Source of the DNA: Thiomicrorhabdus sp963677355
Lineage (GTDB): Bacteria; Pseudomonadota; Gammaproteobacteria; Thiomicrospirales; Thiomicrospiraceae
NCBI GenBank assembly: GCA_963677355.2
Contig: CAXXXQ010000002.1
Span: 1,287,951 to 1,351,950 of the forward strand
Length of the DNA stretch: 64,000 nucleotides
Direction: 5' to 3'
Positions 7,745-16,523 of the stretch are shown piece by piece. Below the pieces are notes generated by a model, which was not told where the DNA came from, did no database searches, and saw only the letters and a list, made by a program, of their open reading frames with translations. The first letter of the stretch is position 1. Each line of letters begins with the position of its first letter. Both the position numbers and the translations under genes were made by a program.

Positions 7745-8587
7745 ATGGCAAGAATCTTAATCGCCGGGTGTGGCGGTATCGGTTGCAAACTTGGGCAACT
7801 ACTGGTTCAAAATAATCACGAAGTTTTTGGACTTCGTCGGGATATCAGCAAAATACCGGACAACATCACGCCAATTCAGGCTGACTTGTCAACACCAAAC
7901 GACAATCTTCCTGAAAACATCGATTATGTTTTCTATACGGCTTCCGCTGGAAAATATAAAGACAGCGCCTACTATCTGGCCTATGTTTCAGGCGTAAAAC
8001 ACATCCTGAAAGATTTGGGTCAACAAAATATAAAGCGTTTCTTTTTTGTCTCCAGCACCTCGGTATTTGGTCAAAGTGACGGTGAATTCGTTAATGAAAG
8101 CAGTCCGACTAGTGACGCAAACTTTTCAACTAAACGCCTTTTGGAAGGTGAAGAGGTCGTCCAAAACGGCAAATTTCCTTCAACGATTGTTCGTTTCGGC
8201 GGCATCTACGGTCCTGGACGCACACATTTGGTCGACCTCGTTCTGCAAGGAAAATCTCACTGTATGGACGGCGTTTGGAGCAACCGCATCCACTCTAGCG
8301 ACTGCGTTGGCATCCTTAACCACTTGTTTGAAATGAATGAAAAGGATGCGACTCAAGTTGACGACTTGTATGTTGGTGTGGATTGTCAACCAACGCCGTT
8401 ATGTGAAGTTTATGACTGGCTGGCCGAACAGTTATGCGTACCCGATGTTGAACACATCGAGCCGAAAGAGTCTTCTCGACAAATGAGAAGTAACAAAAGA
8501 ATATCGAACCAAAAAATACTCGATACCGGCTATGAATTCATTTATCCGGATTATCAATCAGGCTACCGGGAACTGCTTAACGATTAA
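7745..8587 (+). CDS. NAD-dependent epimerase/dehydratase, YeeZ-like
   Basis: A 280-residue extended short-chain dehydrogenase. The N-terminal nucleotide-binding motif is LIAGCGGIGCKLGQLL, and the SSTSVFGQSDGEFVNESSPT segment resembles the YeeZ subgroup. The usual catalytic YxxxK is not clear, as in other YeeZ proteins, so enzymatic activity is uncertain. The start at 7745 is chosen for the AAGGAAG upstream and because the glycine-rich motif should lie at the very N-terminus; the ORF extends to 7688 without support. It converges with fxsA, with 12 bp between the stops. Confidence 0.82.
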   Translation: MARILIAGCGGIGCKLGQLLVQNNHEVFGLRRDISKIPDNITPIQADLSTPNDNLPENIDYVFYTASAGKYKDSAYYLAYVSGVKHILKDLGQQNIKRFFFVSSTSVFGQSDGEFVNESSPTSDANFSTKRLLEGEEVVQNGKFPSTIVRFGGIYGPGRTHLVDLVLQGKSHCMDGVWSNRIHSSDCVGILNHLFEMNEKDATQVDDLYVGVDCQPTPLCEVYDWLAEQLCVPDVEHIEPKESSRQMRSNKRISNQKILDTGYEFIYPDYQSGYRELLND

Positions 8588-8599
8588 CAAGGATTAAAG

Positions 8600-9055
8600 T
8601 TAATCCTTCCGGTCATAGGTAACTTGCTCAGGTTTTTTAGGTTCTTTTTCTTCCCATTCACCTTCAAAAACCTGCTCATCTTGCTGGTAACGGTAATAGG
8701 TTCTAGTCTGCATTCCTTTCATGCTCTGCTTAATTAGAAAGCGCCGGATAAATGGAACTAGAAACAACAGGCCGATAGCATCACTGATCAGTCCGGGGAA
8801 AAACAACAACACCCCGCCAAGAAAAATAAACACACCTTCAAACATCGAGGCTTCGGGTGAGTGGCCTGCCGCCATTTCATGTTGTGCATTCTGCACAGTC
8901 GCCAACCCTTGACTTCGCATTAACGCAATACCGACCACCGCAGTTGTAATTGTTAACAACACCGTTGGCAAGGCACCGATGACACTTCCGACCTGAATCA
9001 GAAAATACAACTCTATCAGCGGAATAATTAAAAGAAGTAGAAATAAAATTCGCAT
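8600..9055 (-). CDS. fxsA: FxsA-family membrane protein
   Basis: A 151-residue integral membrane protein. Three hydrophobic stretches are visible (residues about 2-45 as a pair, then 75-108), with the family's PLIELYFLIQVGSVIG start and the GGVLLFFPGLISDAIGLLFLVP block, followed by a charged C-terminal tail. In E. coli FxsA overproduction relieves phage T7 exclusion by the F plasmid; its normal role is not known. Divergent from dsbD. Confidence 0.88.
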   Translation of the reverse strand: MRILFLLLLIIPLIELYFLIQVGSVIGALPTVLLTITTAVVGIALMRSQGLATVQNAQHEMAAGHSPEASMFEGVFIFLGGVLLFFPGLISDAIGLLFLVPFIRRFLIKQSMKGMQTRTYYRYQQDEQVFEGEWEEKEPKKPEQVTYDRKD

Positions 9056-9229
9056 TTAACAGGTCTCTAAATTTTGAAGCCGGCAACCCTAAAAACGGGA
9101 TCACACAAGCCTACTTTATTAATAGTAATAAACGATTATAATGAGCCATTATCGGATTTAAACCTTAATGGTTATAAACTCAAGAGTTTCTTCACCAAGC
9201 AAACGGCAAGGTACCGATACTATATAAAG

Positions 9230-9248
9230 TTGAAATAATAAATTTCAA
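9230..9248 (+). promoter_or_regulatory. Short inverted repeat before dsbD
   Basis: TTGAAAT, five-base spacer, ATTTCAA, 20 bp before the dsbD ATG. It could be a small hairpin in the leader or an operator. A TATAAT at 9137-9142 without a convincing -35 is the only promoter-like hexamer noted in the 213-bp divergent gap. Confidence 0.3.
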
Positions 9249-9268
9249 GAACCCTGAAGAGAATACTT

Positions 9269-11542
9269 ATGCAGACAATGAAGCCGGCTAGCAACAAATA
9301 TATCTATAAATGGCAAAGACTGATAGTCCGTTTTTTTGCCACTCTATTGATCTTTTTTCCATTATTCAGCGCAACCAACTCGGCCTACGCCAACGAGCTT
9401 CTTGAGGTCGATGAAGCTTTTGAACTGAAACAACCCAAAGTTGAGAATCAGTCTATCGTCATTGAATGGCAAATTGCTGATGACTACAAGCTTTATAAAG
9501 ACAAGATGTCTGTCACTGCAACCAATGTGACACTCGACACTCCACAGTTTTCTAAAAGTAAATTAGTCGATGATGCCCTTTTCGGTAAAACCAAAGTTTA
9601 TCTGCACACAGCCTCAATTAGCGTTCCTTACAGCGGAAGTGCAACCAGTTCCGAGTTGACTGTCAAATACCAAGGTTGCGCCGATAAAATAGGAGTTTGC
9701 TACCCGCCTCAGACGCGGACATTCACCATTGACCTACCGGCTGCCACGAAAAGTGCCGATAGCGCTAGCAAACTGGACTCGCTTTCGGCTTTAGACAAAT
9801 TCCTCAAACAAGATTCCGAGCAGCCTGAATTGCTGGATGCGGAAGATGCCTTCCAATTTTCACACAACATTAACGCTCAAGGCATGTTAGAACTACAGTG
9901 GACCGTTGCCGATGACTACCACCTGTATAAAGATAAAATCAAAACGTCCATTATTGACGGTTCTGCCACTCTAGGAAACATTGCCCTACCAGAAGCGGAA
10001 ACCGTGAATGATGAACTGTTCGGCAAAACCGAAGTCTACCATGGCACATTCCACGCCCAGCTACCAATCACCCAGATTAGCGGCAAAGCGACCGTACAAA
10101 TCGAATACCAAGGTTGCTCCGTTACTTCAGGCGTCTGCTACCCGCCGATCAAACAGCAGATTCCGGTCGATGCCAACAGCATCAACACCTCTGCTACTGC
10201 TGATTTGACCCAAACGCAAACCAGTTCGGCAGCACCTGCTCAGGAACTTTCAGAAACCGACCAGATTGCAGACACCCTTAAGAACAGCAGTGTTTGGATT
10301 GTCATCGCCACTTTCTTTATTTTCGGTCTATTACTCGCTTTCACCCCTTGTGTCTTCCCGATGATTCCGATTCTATCGAGCATTATCGTTGGACAAGGCG
10401 ATCAACTTACCACTCGCCGCGCTTTTGTAATGTCGCTCGTTTATGTCTTAGCGATGTCCGTCACCTATACCGTCGCGGGTGTGTTAGCCGGTATGTTTGG
10501 TGAAAACCTGCAAGCTGCGTTCCAAAACCCATGGATCATCGGCAGCTTCAGCATTATCTTTATCCTACTGGCTTTCTCCATGTTCGGCTTCTACGAACTG
10601 CAATTGCCGTCCAGTCTGCAGTCCAAACTGACCAACATCTCCAATAAACAGCAAGGCGGCACCCTGACGGGTGTGGCCGTTATGGGCTTCCTATCCGCGT
10701 TGATTGTCGGCCCTTGTGTCGCCCCTCCTCTGGCGGGCGCGCTGATCTATATCGGTCAAACCGGCGATGCTTTGCTTGGCGGAACCGCTCTATTCGCGAT
10801 GAGTATGGGGATGGGATTACCACTTCTTCTACTTGGCACCTCTGCTGGTAAATTGTTGCCAAGAGCCGGTGCATGGATGGACAACGTTAAAGCCGTATTT
10901 GGTGTCATGCTGATCGGTGTCGCTATCTGGATGGCCGAACGCATTGTTCCGGCTGAAGTTTCCATGATCAGCTGGGCGATGCTATTTATCATTTCTGCCG
11001 TTTACATGGGCGCCTTTGAAAGCACTCAGGAAAAATCGGGTTGGATGAAACTGGTCAAAGGTCTCGGGCTAACCCTATTTATCTACGGTTCGATGATCCT
11101 AATCGGTCTATTAGGCGGCAGTACTCAACTGTTTCAGCCACTGAAAGTATTTCAAAGTGGAGGCGGTCACGCACAAGTACAGTCCGAACATCTGCAATTC
11201 CAAACCATCAAATCCTATGAAGATTTACAAGCAGAACTCGCCAAAGGCCAACCGGTCATGCTCGACTTCTATGCCGATTGGTGTGTTAGCTGTAAAGAGA
11301 TGGAAGCTTTGACCTTTACCAAGCCGGAAGTTCATGCGGCTTTAAAAGGGGTTAAATTACTGCAGGCTGATGTTACCGCTAATGACGATATCGATAAAAG
11401 CTTAATGAAGCAGTTCGGCATTATTGGGCCGCCAGCGATTCTATTCTTTACCGCTGACGGTCAAGAACAGAAAGCTCAGCGTGTTGTCGGTTTTAAAAAT
11501 GCCGAAAAATTTACCGCAACCATTAATAAAGCTTACCAATAA
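9269..11542 (+). CDS. dsbD: Thiol:disulfide interchange protein DsbD with duplicated N-terminal domain
   Basis: DsbD carries electrons from cytoplasmic thioredoxin across the inner membrane to periplasmic thiol proteins such as DsbC and CcmG. After a signal peptide ending near residue 42 come two copies of the alpha (DsbD-N) domain: one with the Cys pair C137/C144 in QGCADKIGVCYPP and one with C283/C290 in QGCSVTSGVCYPP. Each copy also carries a DDYKLYKDK- or DDYHLYKDK-type segment and LFGKT. The membrane beta domain follows with C361 (TPCVFP) and C483 (GPCVAPP), then the thioredoxin-like gamma domain with WCVSC (C672/C675). At 757 residues it is roughly 190 longer than E. coli DsbD, accounted for by the extra alpha domain. 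Monocistronic by position. Confidence 0.93.
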   Translation: MQTMKPASNKYIYKWQRLIVRFFATLLIFFPLFSATNSAYANELLEVDEAFELKQPKVENQSIVIEWQIADDYKLYKDKMSVTATNVTLDTPQFSKSKLVDDALFGKTKVYLHTASISVPYSGSATSSELTVKYQGCADKIGVCYPPQTRTFTIDLPAATKSADSASKLDSLSALDKFLKQDSEQPELLDAEDAFQFSHNINAQGMLELQWTVADDYHLYKDKIKTSIIDGSATLGNIALPEAETVNDELFGKTEVYHGTFHAQLPITQISGKATVQIEYQGCSVTSGVCYPPIKQQIPVDANSINTSATADLTQTQTSSAAPAQELSETDQIADTLKNSSVWIVIATFFIFGLLLAFTPCVFPMIPILSSIIVGQGDQLTTRRAFVMSLVYVLAMSVTYTVAGVLAGMFGENLQAAFQNPWIIGSFSIIFILLAFSMFGFYELQLPSSLQSKLTNISNKQQGGTLTGVAVMGFLSALIVGPCVAPPLAGALIYIGQTGDALLGGTALFAMSMGMGLPLLLLGTSAGKLLPRAGAWMDNVKAVFGVMLIGVAIWMAERIVPAEVSMISWAMLFIISAVYMGAFESTQEKSGWMKLVKGLGLTLFIYGSMILIGLLGGSTQLFQPLKVFQSGGGHAQVQSEHLQFQTIKSYEDLQAELAKGQPVMLDFYADWCVSCKEMEALTFTKPEVHAALKGVKLLQADVTANDDIDKSLMKQFGIIGPPAILFFTADGQEQKAQRVVGFKNAEKFTATINKAYQ

Positions 11543-11556
11543 CCTTACTTTTCCCA

Positions 11557-11623
11557 TGCCATTAAACCTTCTACCGACAGTTTAATGGCAAACTCTAACG
11601 TTCCCGCCCATTCACCGAACGTT
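11557..11623 (+). other. Two stem-loops after dsbD
   Basis: TGCCATTAAAC (11557-11567) pairs with GTTTAATGGCA (11580-11590), an 11-bp perfect stem; AACGTTC (11597-11603) pairs with GAACGTT (11617-11623). Neither has a T-run, so they are not classical terminators. They may stabilise the 3-prime end of the dsbD mRNA or act with Rho. Confidence 0.5.
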
Positions 11624-11748
11624 CATTACAGAACGCGTCATTTAATGAAAAAACTCCCAGTATTTTCTTATTTTATACATGGAGTTATAAACAAAGTTAC
11701 GTTATAATCCTGACATCAAATCAGACTGGAATAGGCAAAAGGCGTCTT

Positions 11749-12195
11749 ATGGCAACAATATTGGTTATCAACGGTCCCAACTTGAACATGTTAGGACAGC
11801 GTGAACCCGATACATACGGTTATGAAACCTTAGACGACATTATCGAAGGGCTCATTGAAATGGCCGACCAATATAATGTCCGCCTGTTTGACTTCCAGAG
11901 CAATGCCGAGCACGAAATTATTGACCGTATCCATCAGACCATGACGGACGGTACTGACTACATCATTATCAACCCTGCTGCATTTACTCACACCAGCGTG
12001 GCGATTCGTGACGCTCTGGCAACTGTCGCCAAGCCATTCATCGAAGTGCATATCTCCAATATCCACAAACGTGAAGAATTCAGAACTCACTCCTATTTTT
12101 CGGATTTGGCCGATGGCGTGATTGCCGGCTTGGGAACCAAAGGTTACCAGCTTGCTTTGACAGCCGCAGTTGATAAGTTAGAAGAACAAATTTAA
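11749..12195 (+). CDS. aroQ: Type II 3-dehydroquinate dehydratase
   Basis: Converts 3-dehydroquinate to 3-dehydroshikimate in the shikimate pathway. The 148-residue length is standard for the dodecameric type II enzyme. Visible family motifs are NGPNLNMLGQREPDTYG (catalytic Arg and Tyr region), FQSNAEHEIIDRIH, INPAAFTHTSVAIRDAL and EVHISNIHKREEFRTHS. A TATAAT at 11703-11708 may be its -10. It is followed by accB and accC, the common aroQ-accB-accC arrangement in gammaproteobacteria. Confidence 0.96.
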   Translation: MATILVINGPNLNMLGQREPDTYGYETLDDIIEGLIEMADQYNVRLFDFQSNAEHEIIDRIHQTMTDGTDYIIINPAAFTHTSVAIRDALATVAKPFIEVHISNIHKREEFRTHSYFSDLADGVIAGLGTKGYQLALTAAVDKLEEQI

Positions 12196-12213
12196 CCCCC
12201 TGAAATGACAACA

Positions 12214-12265
12214 CCCGAGCCAAACCAAGCTCGGGAAAAAACAAAAGAGGTTCAGAAAAACCTCT
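12214..12265 (+). other. Two hairpins in the accB leader
   Basis: CCCGAGC (12214-12220) pairs with GCTCGGG (12229-12235) and AGAGGTT (12246-12252) with AACCTCT (12259-12265). Both lie between the aroQ stop and the accB ribosome-binding site AAAGGA at 12271. The first is followed by six A, not T, so it is not a plus-strand terminator. Possible RNA-level control or processing of the aroQ-acc transcript. Confidence 0.45.
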
Positions 12266-12282
12266 CAAATAAAGGATACAAC

Positions 12283-12735
12283 ATGGATATTCGTTCAATT
12301 CGTAAACTAATTGAAATCGTAGAACAATCTGATATTTCAGAAATCGAAATTAAAGAAGGCGACCACAATATTCGTGTCACTCGACATCAAGAGCCTGTCA
12401 TCATGCACGCTCCAGCTATGGCTGCAGCGCCAGTGGCTTCGGCGCCAGCAGCCGCACCTGTAGCTGCTGCTCCGGCAGAAGCTCCGGCAGTTGAAATCAG
12501 CGGCCACAAGATCACATCTCCGATGGTTGGAACTTTCTATGAAGCACCTTCCCCAGATGCCGGTCCTTTCGTAAAAGTGGGTGACAAGGTTGCCGAAGGT
12601 GACACTCTGTGCATTATTGAAGCCATGAAAATCATGAACCCGATTGAGTCTGACAAAGCGGGGACGATCAAACAAATCCTTGGTGTAAATGGTGAGCCGG
12701 TAGAGTTCGGTCAGCCTCTATTCGTAATCGAATAA
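12283..12735 (+). CDS. accB: Biotin carboxyl carrier protein of acetyl-CoA carboxylase
   Basis: BCCP carries the biotin that AccC carboxylates and the AccAD transferase uses to make malonyl-CoA for fatty-acid synthesis. The 150 residues divide into an N-terminal MDIRSIRKLIEIVEQSDISE helix region, an Ala/Pro-rich linker (about residues 45-75) and the biotinyl domain with EAMKIMNPI, whose Lys takes biotin. The start at 12283 matches E. coli AccB and has AAAGGA upstream; the ORF is open to 12205 but that part lies in the hairpin leader. accC follows after 10 bp. Confidence 0.96.
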   Translation: MDIRSIRKLIEIVEQSDISEIEIKEGDHNIRVTRHQEPVIMHAPAMAAAPVASAPAAAPVAAAPAEAPAVEISGHKITSPMVGTFYEAPSPDAGPFVKVGDKVAEGDTLCIIEAMKIMNPIESDKAGTIKQILGVNGEPVEFGQPLFVIE

Positions 12736-12745
12736 GGAAGACACC

Positions 12746-14095
12746 ATGATTGAAAAAATTCTTATTGCCAACCGTGGTGAAATTGCACTACGTGTTTTGC
12801 GAGCTTGTAAAGAGCTTGGCATTAAAACGGTTGCCGTGCACTCAACTGCCGATGCCGACTTGAAACACGTCCTACTTGCCGATGAATCAGTTTGTATCGG
12901 GCCTGCCCCGTCTTCGGAAAGTTACCTGAACATGGCGGCTTTGATTGCGGCAGCAGAAGTGACTGATGCCGAAGCGATTCATCCGGGTTATGGTTTCTTA
13001 TCTGAAAATGCCGACTTTGCAGAACGTGTCGAAGAGAGCGGTTTCACTTTTATCGGGCCGCGCGCAGAGACCATCCGTTTGATGGGTGACAAGGTTTCCG
13101 CGATCAAGGCGATGACCGAGTCCGGCGTTCCGACGGTTCCAGGTTCAGGCGGACCGCTTGGCGATGACGACAAAGAGAACTTAGCGACGGCGCAACGCAT
13201 CGGCTATCCGGTCATCATTAAGGCCGCCGGTGGCGGTGGTGGACGTGGTATGCGTGTAGTGCATACCGAAGCCAACCTGCTTAAATCGATTCAATTGACC
13301 AAATCTGAAGCCGGTAGCTTCTTCGGCAATCCGGAAGTCTATATGGAGAAGTTCCTGGAGAACCCTCGCCATGTGGAAATTCAGGTGTTAGCAGATGGTC
13401 AAGGTAATGCCATTCACCTCGGTGAGCGCGACTGTTCAATGCAACGTCGTCACCAAAAAGTCGTGGAAGAAGCGCCTGCACCTGGGATTACGGCTGAACA
13501 ACGTGAGCGCATAGGTTCCGCTTGTGTTAACGCTTGTATCGAAATCGGTTACCGCGGCGCGGGAACATTCGAGTTCCTGTATGAAAACGGTGAATTCTAT
13601 TTCATCGAAATGAATACCCGTTTACAGGTTGAGCACTGTGTGACCGAAATGGTTACCGGCATTGACCTAGTTAAAGCGCAAATCGATATCGCACGCGGTA
13701 ACCCGCTAACCATCAAACAGGAAGACGTTAAGTTAACCGGGCACGCCATAGAGTGTCGTGTAAACGCAGAAAACCCTGCTCGTAACTTCATGCCATCGCC
13801 AGGTAAGATTGAACGTCTTCACCTGCCAGGTGGGCTGGGAGTACGTTGGGATTCTCACATCTATACCGGTTATTCCATTCCGCCGCATTATGATTCCATG
13901 ATCGGTAAGCTGATCTGCTACGGTAGCGATCGTGATACGGCAATCGCACGTATGGACAGCGCCTTGAGCGAAATGGTCATCAAAGGAATCGATACCAACA
14001 TTCATCTGCAAAGAGAAATCATGAATGACGGCGGTTTCTGTGAAGGTGGCCAAAATATCCATTATCTGGAACACCGTTTAGAGCACTTGGTTTAA
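12746..14095 (+). CDS. accC: Biotin carboxylase subunit of acetyl-CoA carboxylase
   Basis: ATP-dependent carboxylation of biotin on BCCP. At 449 residues it has the standard length. Visible features are the N-terminal KILIANRGEIALRVLRA, the glycine-rich ATP loop KAAGGGGGRGMRVV, HPGYGFLSENADFAE, the ERDCSMQRRHQKVVEEAP segment, and FIEMNTRLQVEH, which holds the catalytic Glu and Arg region. Last gene of the aroQ-accBC unit, with a terminator 40 bp downstream. Confidence 0.97.
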   Translation: MIEKILIANRGEIALRVLRACKELGIKTVAVHSTADADLKHVLLADESVCIGPAPSSESYLNMAALIAAAEVTDAEAIHPGYGFLSENADFAERVEESGFTFIGPRAETIRLMGDKVSAIKAMTESGVPTVPGSGGPLGDDDKENLATAQRIGYPVIIKAAGGGGGRGMRVVHTEANLLKSIQLTKSEAGSFFGNPEVYMEKFLENPRHVEIQVLADGQGNAIHLGERDCSMQRRHQKVVEEAPAPGITAEQRERIGSACVNACIEIGYRGAGTFEFLYENGEFYFIEMNTRLQVEHCVTEMVTGIDLVKAQIDIARGNPLTIKQEDVKLTGHAIECRVNAENPARNFMPSPGKIERLHLPGGLGVRWDSHIYTGYSIPPHYDSMIGKLICYGSDRDTAIARMDSALSEMVIKGIDTNIHLQREIMNDGGFCEGGQNIHYLEHRLEHLV

Positions 14096-14136
14096 GCCCT
14101 GCGCTCTTCTGGCCAAGCCTTGCTTGACCCGTATTC

Positions 14137-14171
14137 AAAACCTCTAATACTTTGGTATTGGAGGTTTTTTG
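14137..14171 (+). terminator. Rho-independent terminator after accC
   Basis: AAAACCTC-T-AATAC pairs across a short loop with GTATT-G-GAGGTTTT, then T-rich sequence. Confidence 0.88.
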
Positions 14172-14259
14172 TTTTAACCGAGTCCTTTGCTGGCCTTATT
14201 TACTTGAATATCGTTAGCAAAGCACTTGGCATAAATTTCAAAAATCATTAGGAGCTAAC

Positions 14260-15138
14260 ATGGCTTGGATACAAATTAATACCGTCGTTCCGGAAGCCCT
14301 TGCCGAACCTTTGTCAGACGCCTTCATGGAAGCCAACGCCGCTTCCGTCACCTTTGAAGATGCCAAAGATCAGCCTATTTTCGAGCCGGAACTCGGCACC
14401 ACCCCGATTTGGACCAATACCAAAGTAGTCGGCCTGTTTGACGCCGAAGTCGAGACGGCTCCGATTATTAACCTGTTGATCAGCCTTGTACCGCAGCTTA
14501 AAGCCGAAGATTTTAAGATCGAACAGTTAGAGGATAAAGATTGGGTACGCGCCTGGATGGACCAATTCAAACCCATGCAGTTCGGCAAACGTCTGTGGAT
14601 TGTACCAACTTGGTGTGCAGCTCCCGATGCCGATGCCGTCAATCTAATGCTTGATCCGGGCATGGCATTTGGCACCGGCACCCACCCGACCACCTCGCTA
14701 TGTTTGAGTTGGCTGGATGGGCAAGACCTAGCTGATAAAGACGTCATTGACTACGGTTGCGGATCCGGAATCCTAGCCCTGGCAGCAAAAAAACTGGGTG
14801 CCAAGAGTGTCTGTGGAACAGACATTGACCCGCAAGCGATCACTGCCAGTAAAGAAAACGCGCAACGCAACCATGAAAGCATTCCGTTTGCTCTGGTGAA
14901 AGACTTCGATTCCGAACCGGTTGAACTGTTAATTGCTAATATTTTGGCTGGCCCATTGAAAGAGTTGGCAGCGGAATTTGAACGTCTATTGAAACCAGGC
15001 GGTACCTTGGTGTTATCAGGATTGTTAGCCAGTCAGGCGGAAGGTTTGATCACGCACTATCAACAACATGGTATCCAGCTTGACCACTTCGAAACGCTTG
15101 ATGAATGGGGATTGCTGTCCGGCACTAAGACAGCCTAG
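14260..15138 (+). CDS. prmA: Ribosomal protein L11 methyltransferase
   Basis: PrmA trimethylates ribosomal protein L11 using S-adenosylmethionine. The 292-residue protein has the small N-terminal substrate-recognition domain (about 1-100), then the Rossmann methyltransferase domain with MAFGTGTHPTT and the SAM loop DYGCGSGILALAA, and NILAGPLKELA corresponding to motif IV. TTAGGAG lies upstream of the ATG. dusB follows after 9 bp, a prmA-dusB-fis order frequent in gammaproteobacteria. Confidence 0.95.
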   Translation: MAWIQINTVVPEALAEPLSDAFMEANAASVTFEDAKDQPIFEPELGTTPIWTNTKVVGLFDAEVETAPIINLLISLVPQLKAEDFKIEQLEDKDWVRAWMDQFKPMQFGKRLWIVPTWCAAPDADAVNLMLDPGMAFGTGTHPTTSLCLSWLDGQDLADKDVIDYGCGSGILALAAKKLGAKSVCGTDIDPQAITASKENAQRNHESIPFALVKDFDSEPVELLIANILAGPLKELAAEFERLLKPGGTLVLSGLLASQAEGLITHYQQHGIQLDHFETLDEWGLLSGTKTA

Positions 15139-15147
15139 GTTTATTCG

Positions 15148-16131
15148 ATGTTGAAAATTGGCCCTTATGAATTTGAACACAATATCGTGCTAGCCCCCAT
15201 GGCCGGCATTACCGATGCGGTGTTCAGAGAAATTTGCCGTCAAAATGGTGCCTGCTACACTCTGGCCGAGATGGTTGCGTCTAAAAAACAACTTTGGAAA
15301 TCCAAAAAATCGTCAACCCGCCACGTTGATTTAAATGATCCGGAACCCAGAGCCGTGCAGCTGATTGGAACCGACCCGCAGGAATTGGCGGAAGCCGCCG
15401 TTTGGCAAACCGAGCAAGGCGCACAGATCATCGATTTAAATATGGGCTGTCCGGCTAAAAAAGTCTGCTCGGTAGCGGCCGGTTCCGCCTTGATGGCAAC
15501 ACCGGACAAAGTAGCCGAAATTTTCAAAACCGTCGTTGCAGCGGTCGATGTACCGGTCACTGTCAAAACCAGAACCGGTACCGATGCAGAACATAAAAAT
15601 GTATTGCAGATCGCTCGGCTTGCCGAAGAAAATGGCATACAAGCCATTACCATTCACGGCCGTACCCGAGCCGACAAATTCAGCGGCCATGCGGAATACG
15701 ACAGCATCAAAGCGGTGAAAGCGGATATCAGCATCCCGGTGATCGCAAATGGCGATATTTGCACTCCCGAACAAGCTAAATTTGTATTAGAATATACCGC
15801 TGCTGACGGCATTATGATTGGACGATATTCACAAGGCAATCCTTGGATATTTCGTGAATTAAATCATTACCTTAGCACGGGAGAAAAACACCTCCCCCCT
15901 ACTCTTGACGAGTATAGAGAGACCATTTTGCAACACACTCGAGCCCTGCACCAGTTGTATGGCGAAACCTTGGGTGTTCGTATTGCCCGTAAGCATATCG
16001 GTTGGTATTCTCAAAGACTCTCTAATGGAGAGCAACTACGAAAACGTTTTAACAAATTGGATTCAGCATCGACTCAGATGGCTCTGCTCAAGGATTATTT
16101 TGCCGACCCGCTTTTTGAATCCATAACATGA
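15148..16131 (+). CDS. dusB: tRNA-dihydrouridine synthase B
   Basis: Flavin-dependent reduction of uridine in the D-loop of tRNA. The 327 residues form the TIM-barrel and helical domain of Dus enzymes: APMAGITDAVFREICR at the N-terminus, NMGCPAKKVCS with the catalytic Cys, TVKTRTG, ITIHGRTRADKFSG, and IGRYSQGNPWIF for FMN phosphate binding. Directly upstream of fis, as in E. coli dusB-fis. Confidence 0.95.
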   Translation: MLKIGPYEFEHNIVLAPMAGITDAVFREICRQNGACYTLAEMVASKKQLWKSKKSSTRHVDLNDPEPRAVQLIGTDPQELAEAAVWQTEQGAQIIDLNMGCPAKKVCSVAAGSALMATPDKVAEIFKTVVAAVDVPVTVKTRTGTDAEHKNVLQIARLAEENGIQAITIHGRTRADKFSGHAEYDSIKAVKADISIPVIANGDICTPEQAKFVLEYTAADGIMIGRYSQGNPWIFRELNHYLSTGEKHLPPTLDEYRETILQHTRALHQLYGETLGVRIARKHIGWYSQRLSNGEQLRKRFNKLDSASTQMALLKDYFADPLFESIT

Positions 16132-16159
16132 TCCGCTGAACAACAGACAGATTTTACAA

Positions 16160-16426
16160 ATGACTCGACCTCAACCTGCATCAGAAAACAAAACCGAAAC
16201 CTCGTTGAGCGAACAGGTCACCAACATGCTTGAAGCCTACTTTAAAACATTGGAAGAGCAACAGGCCACGGATGTTTACGAGATGGTTTTACAACAAGTT
16301 GAAAAACCGATGATTGAGTTTGTGTTACAGCAAACCGAAAATAATCAAACTCATGCAGCCAATATTTTGGGGATAAACCGTAATACTCTAAAAAAGAAAA
16401 TGCAGAAATACCAGGTTAAAAGCTAA
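16160..16426 (+). CDS. fis: Fis nucleoid protein / transcription regulator
   Basis: An 88-residue Fis homologue: a weakly conserved N-terminus, a central dimerisation region (DVYEMVLQQVEKPMIEFVLQQ) and the C-terminal helix-turn-helix HAANILGINRNTLKKKMQKY. Fis bends DNA and activates growth-related promoters. It lies 28 bp after dusB, and in E. coli the two are cotranscribed from a promoter before dusB; here prmA is also close upstream. Confidence 0.95.
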   Translation: MTRPQPASENKTETSLSEQVTNMLEAYFKTLEEQQATDVYEMVLQQVEKPMIEFVLQQTENNQTHAANILGINRNTLKKKMQKYQVKS

Positions 16427-16523
16427 ACCGGATTTTTCTGCGCAACCGAATACTTTTTAATTTCAATGAGGTTCGCCGCTCCCGCTTCGGGTCAGTAAAC
16501 CCTCTCAAATCTTGGAGAAAAAC

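Noticed and set aside
12205..12282. N-terminal extension of accB in the same frame
   Set aside because: The region forms two perfect hairpins, and the standard AccB start with its ribosome-binding site is at 12283.
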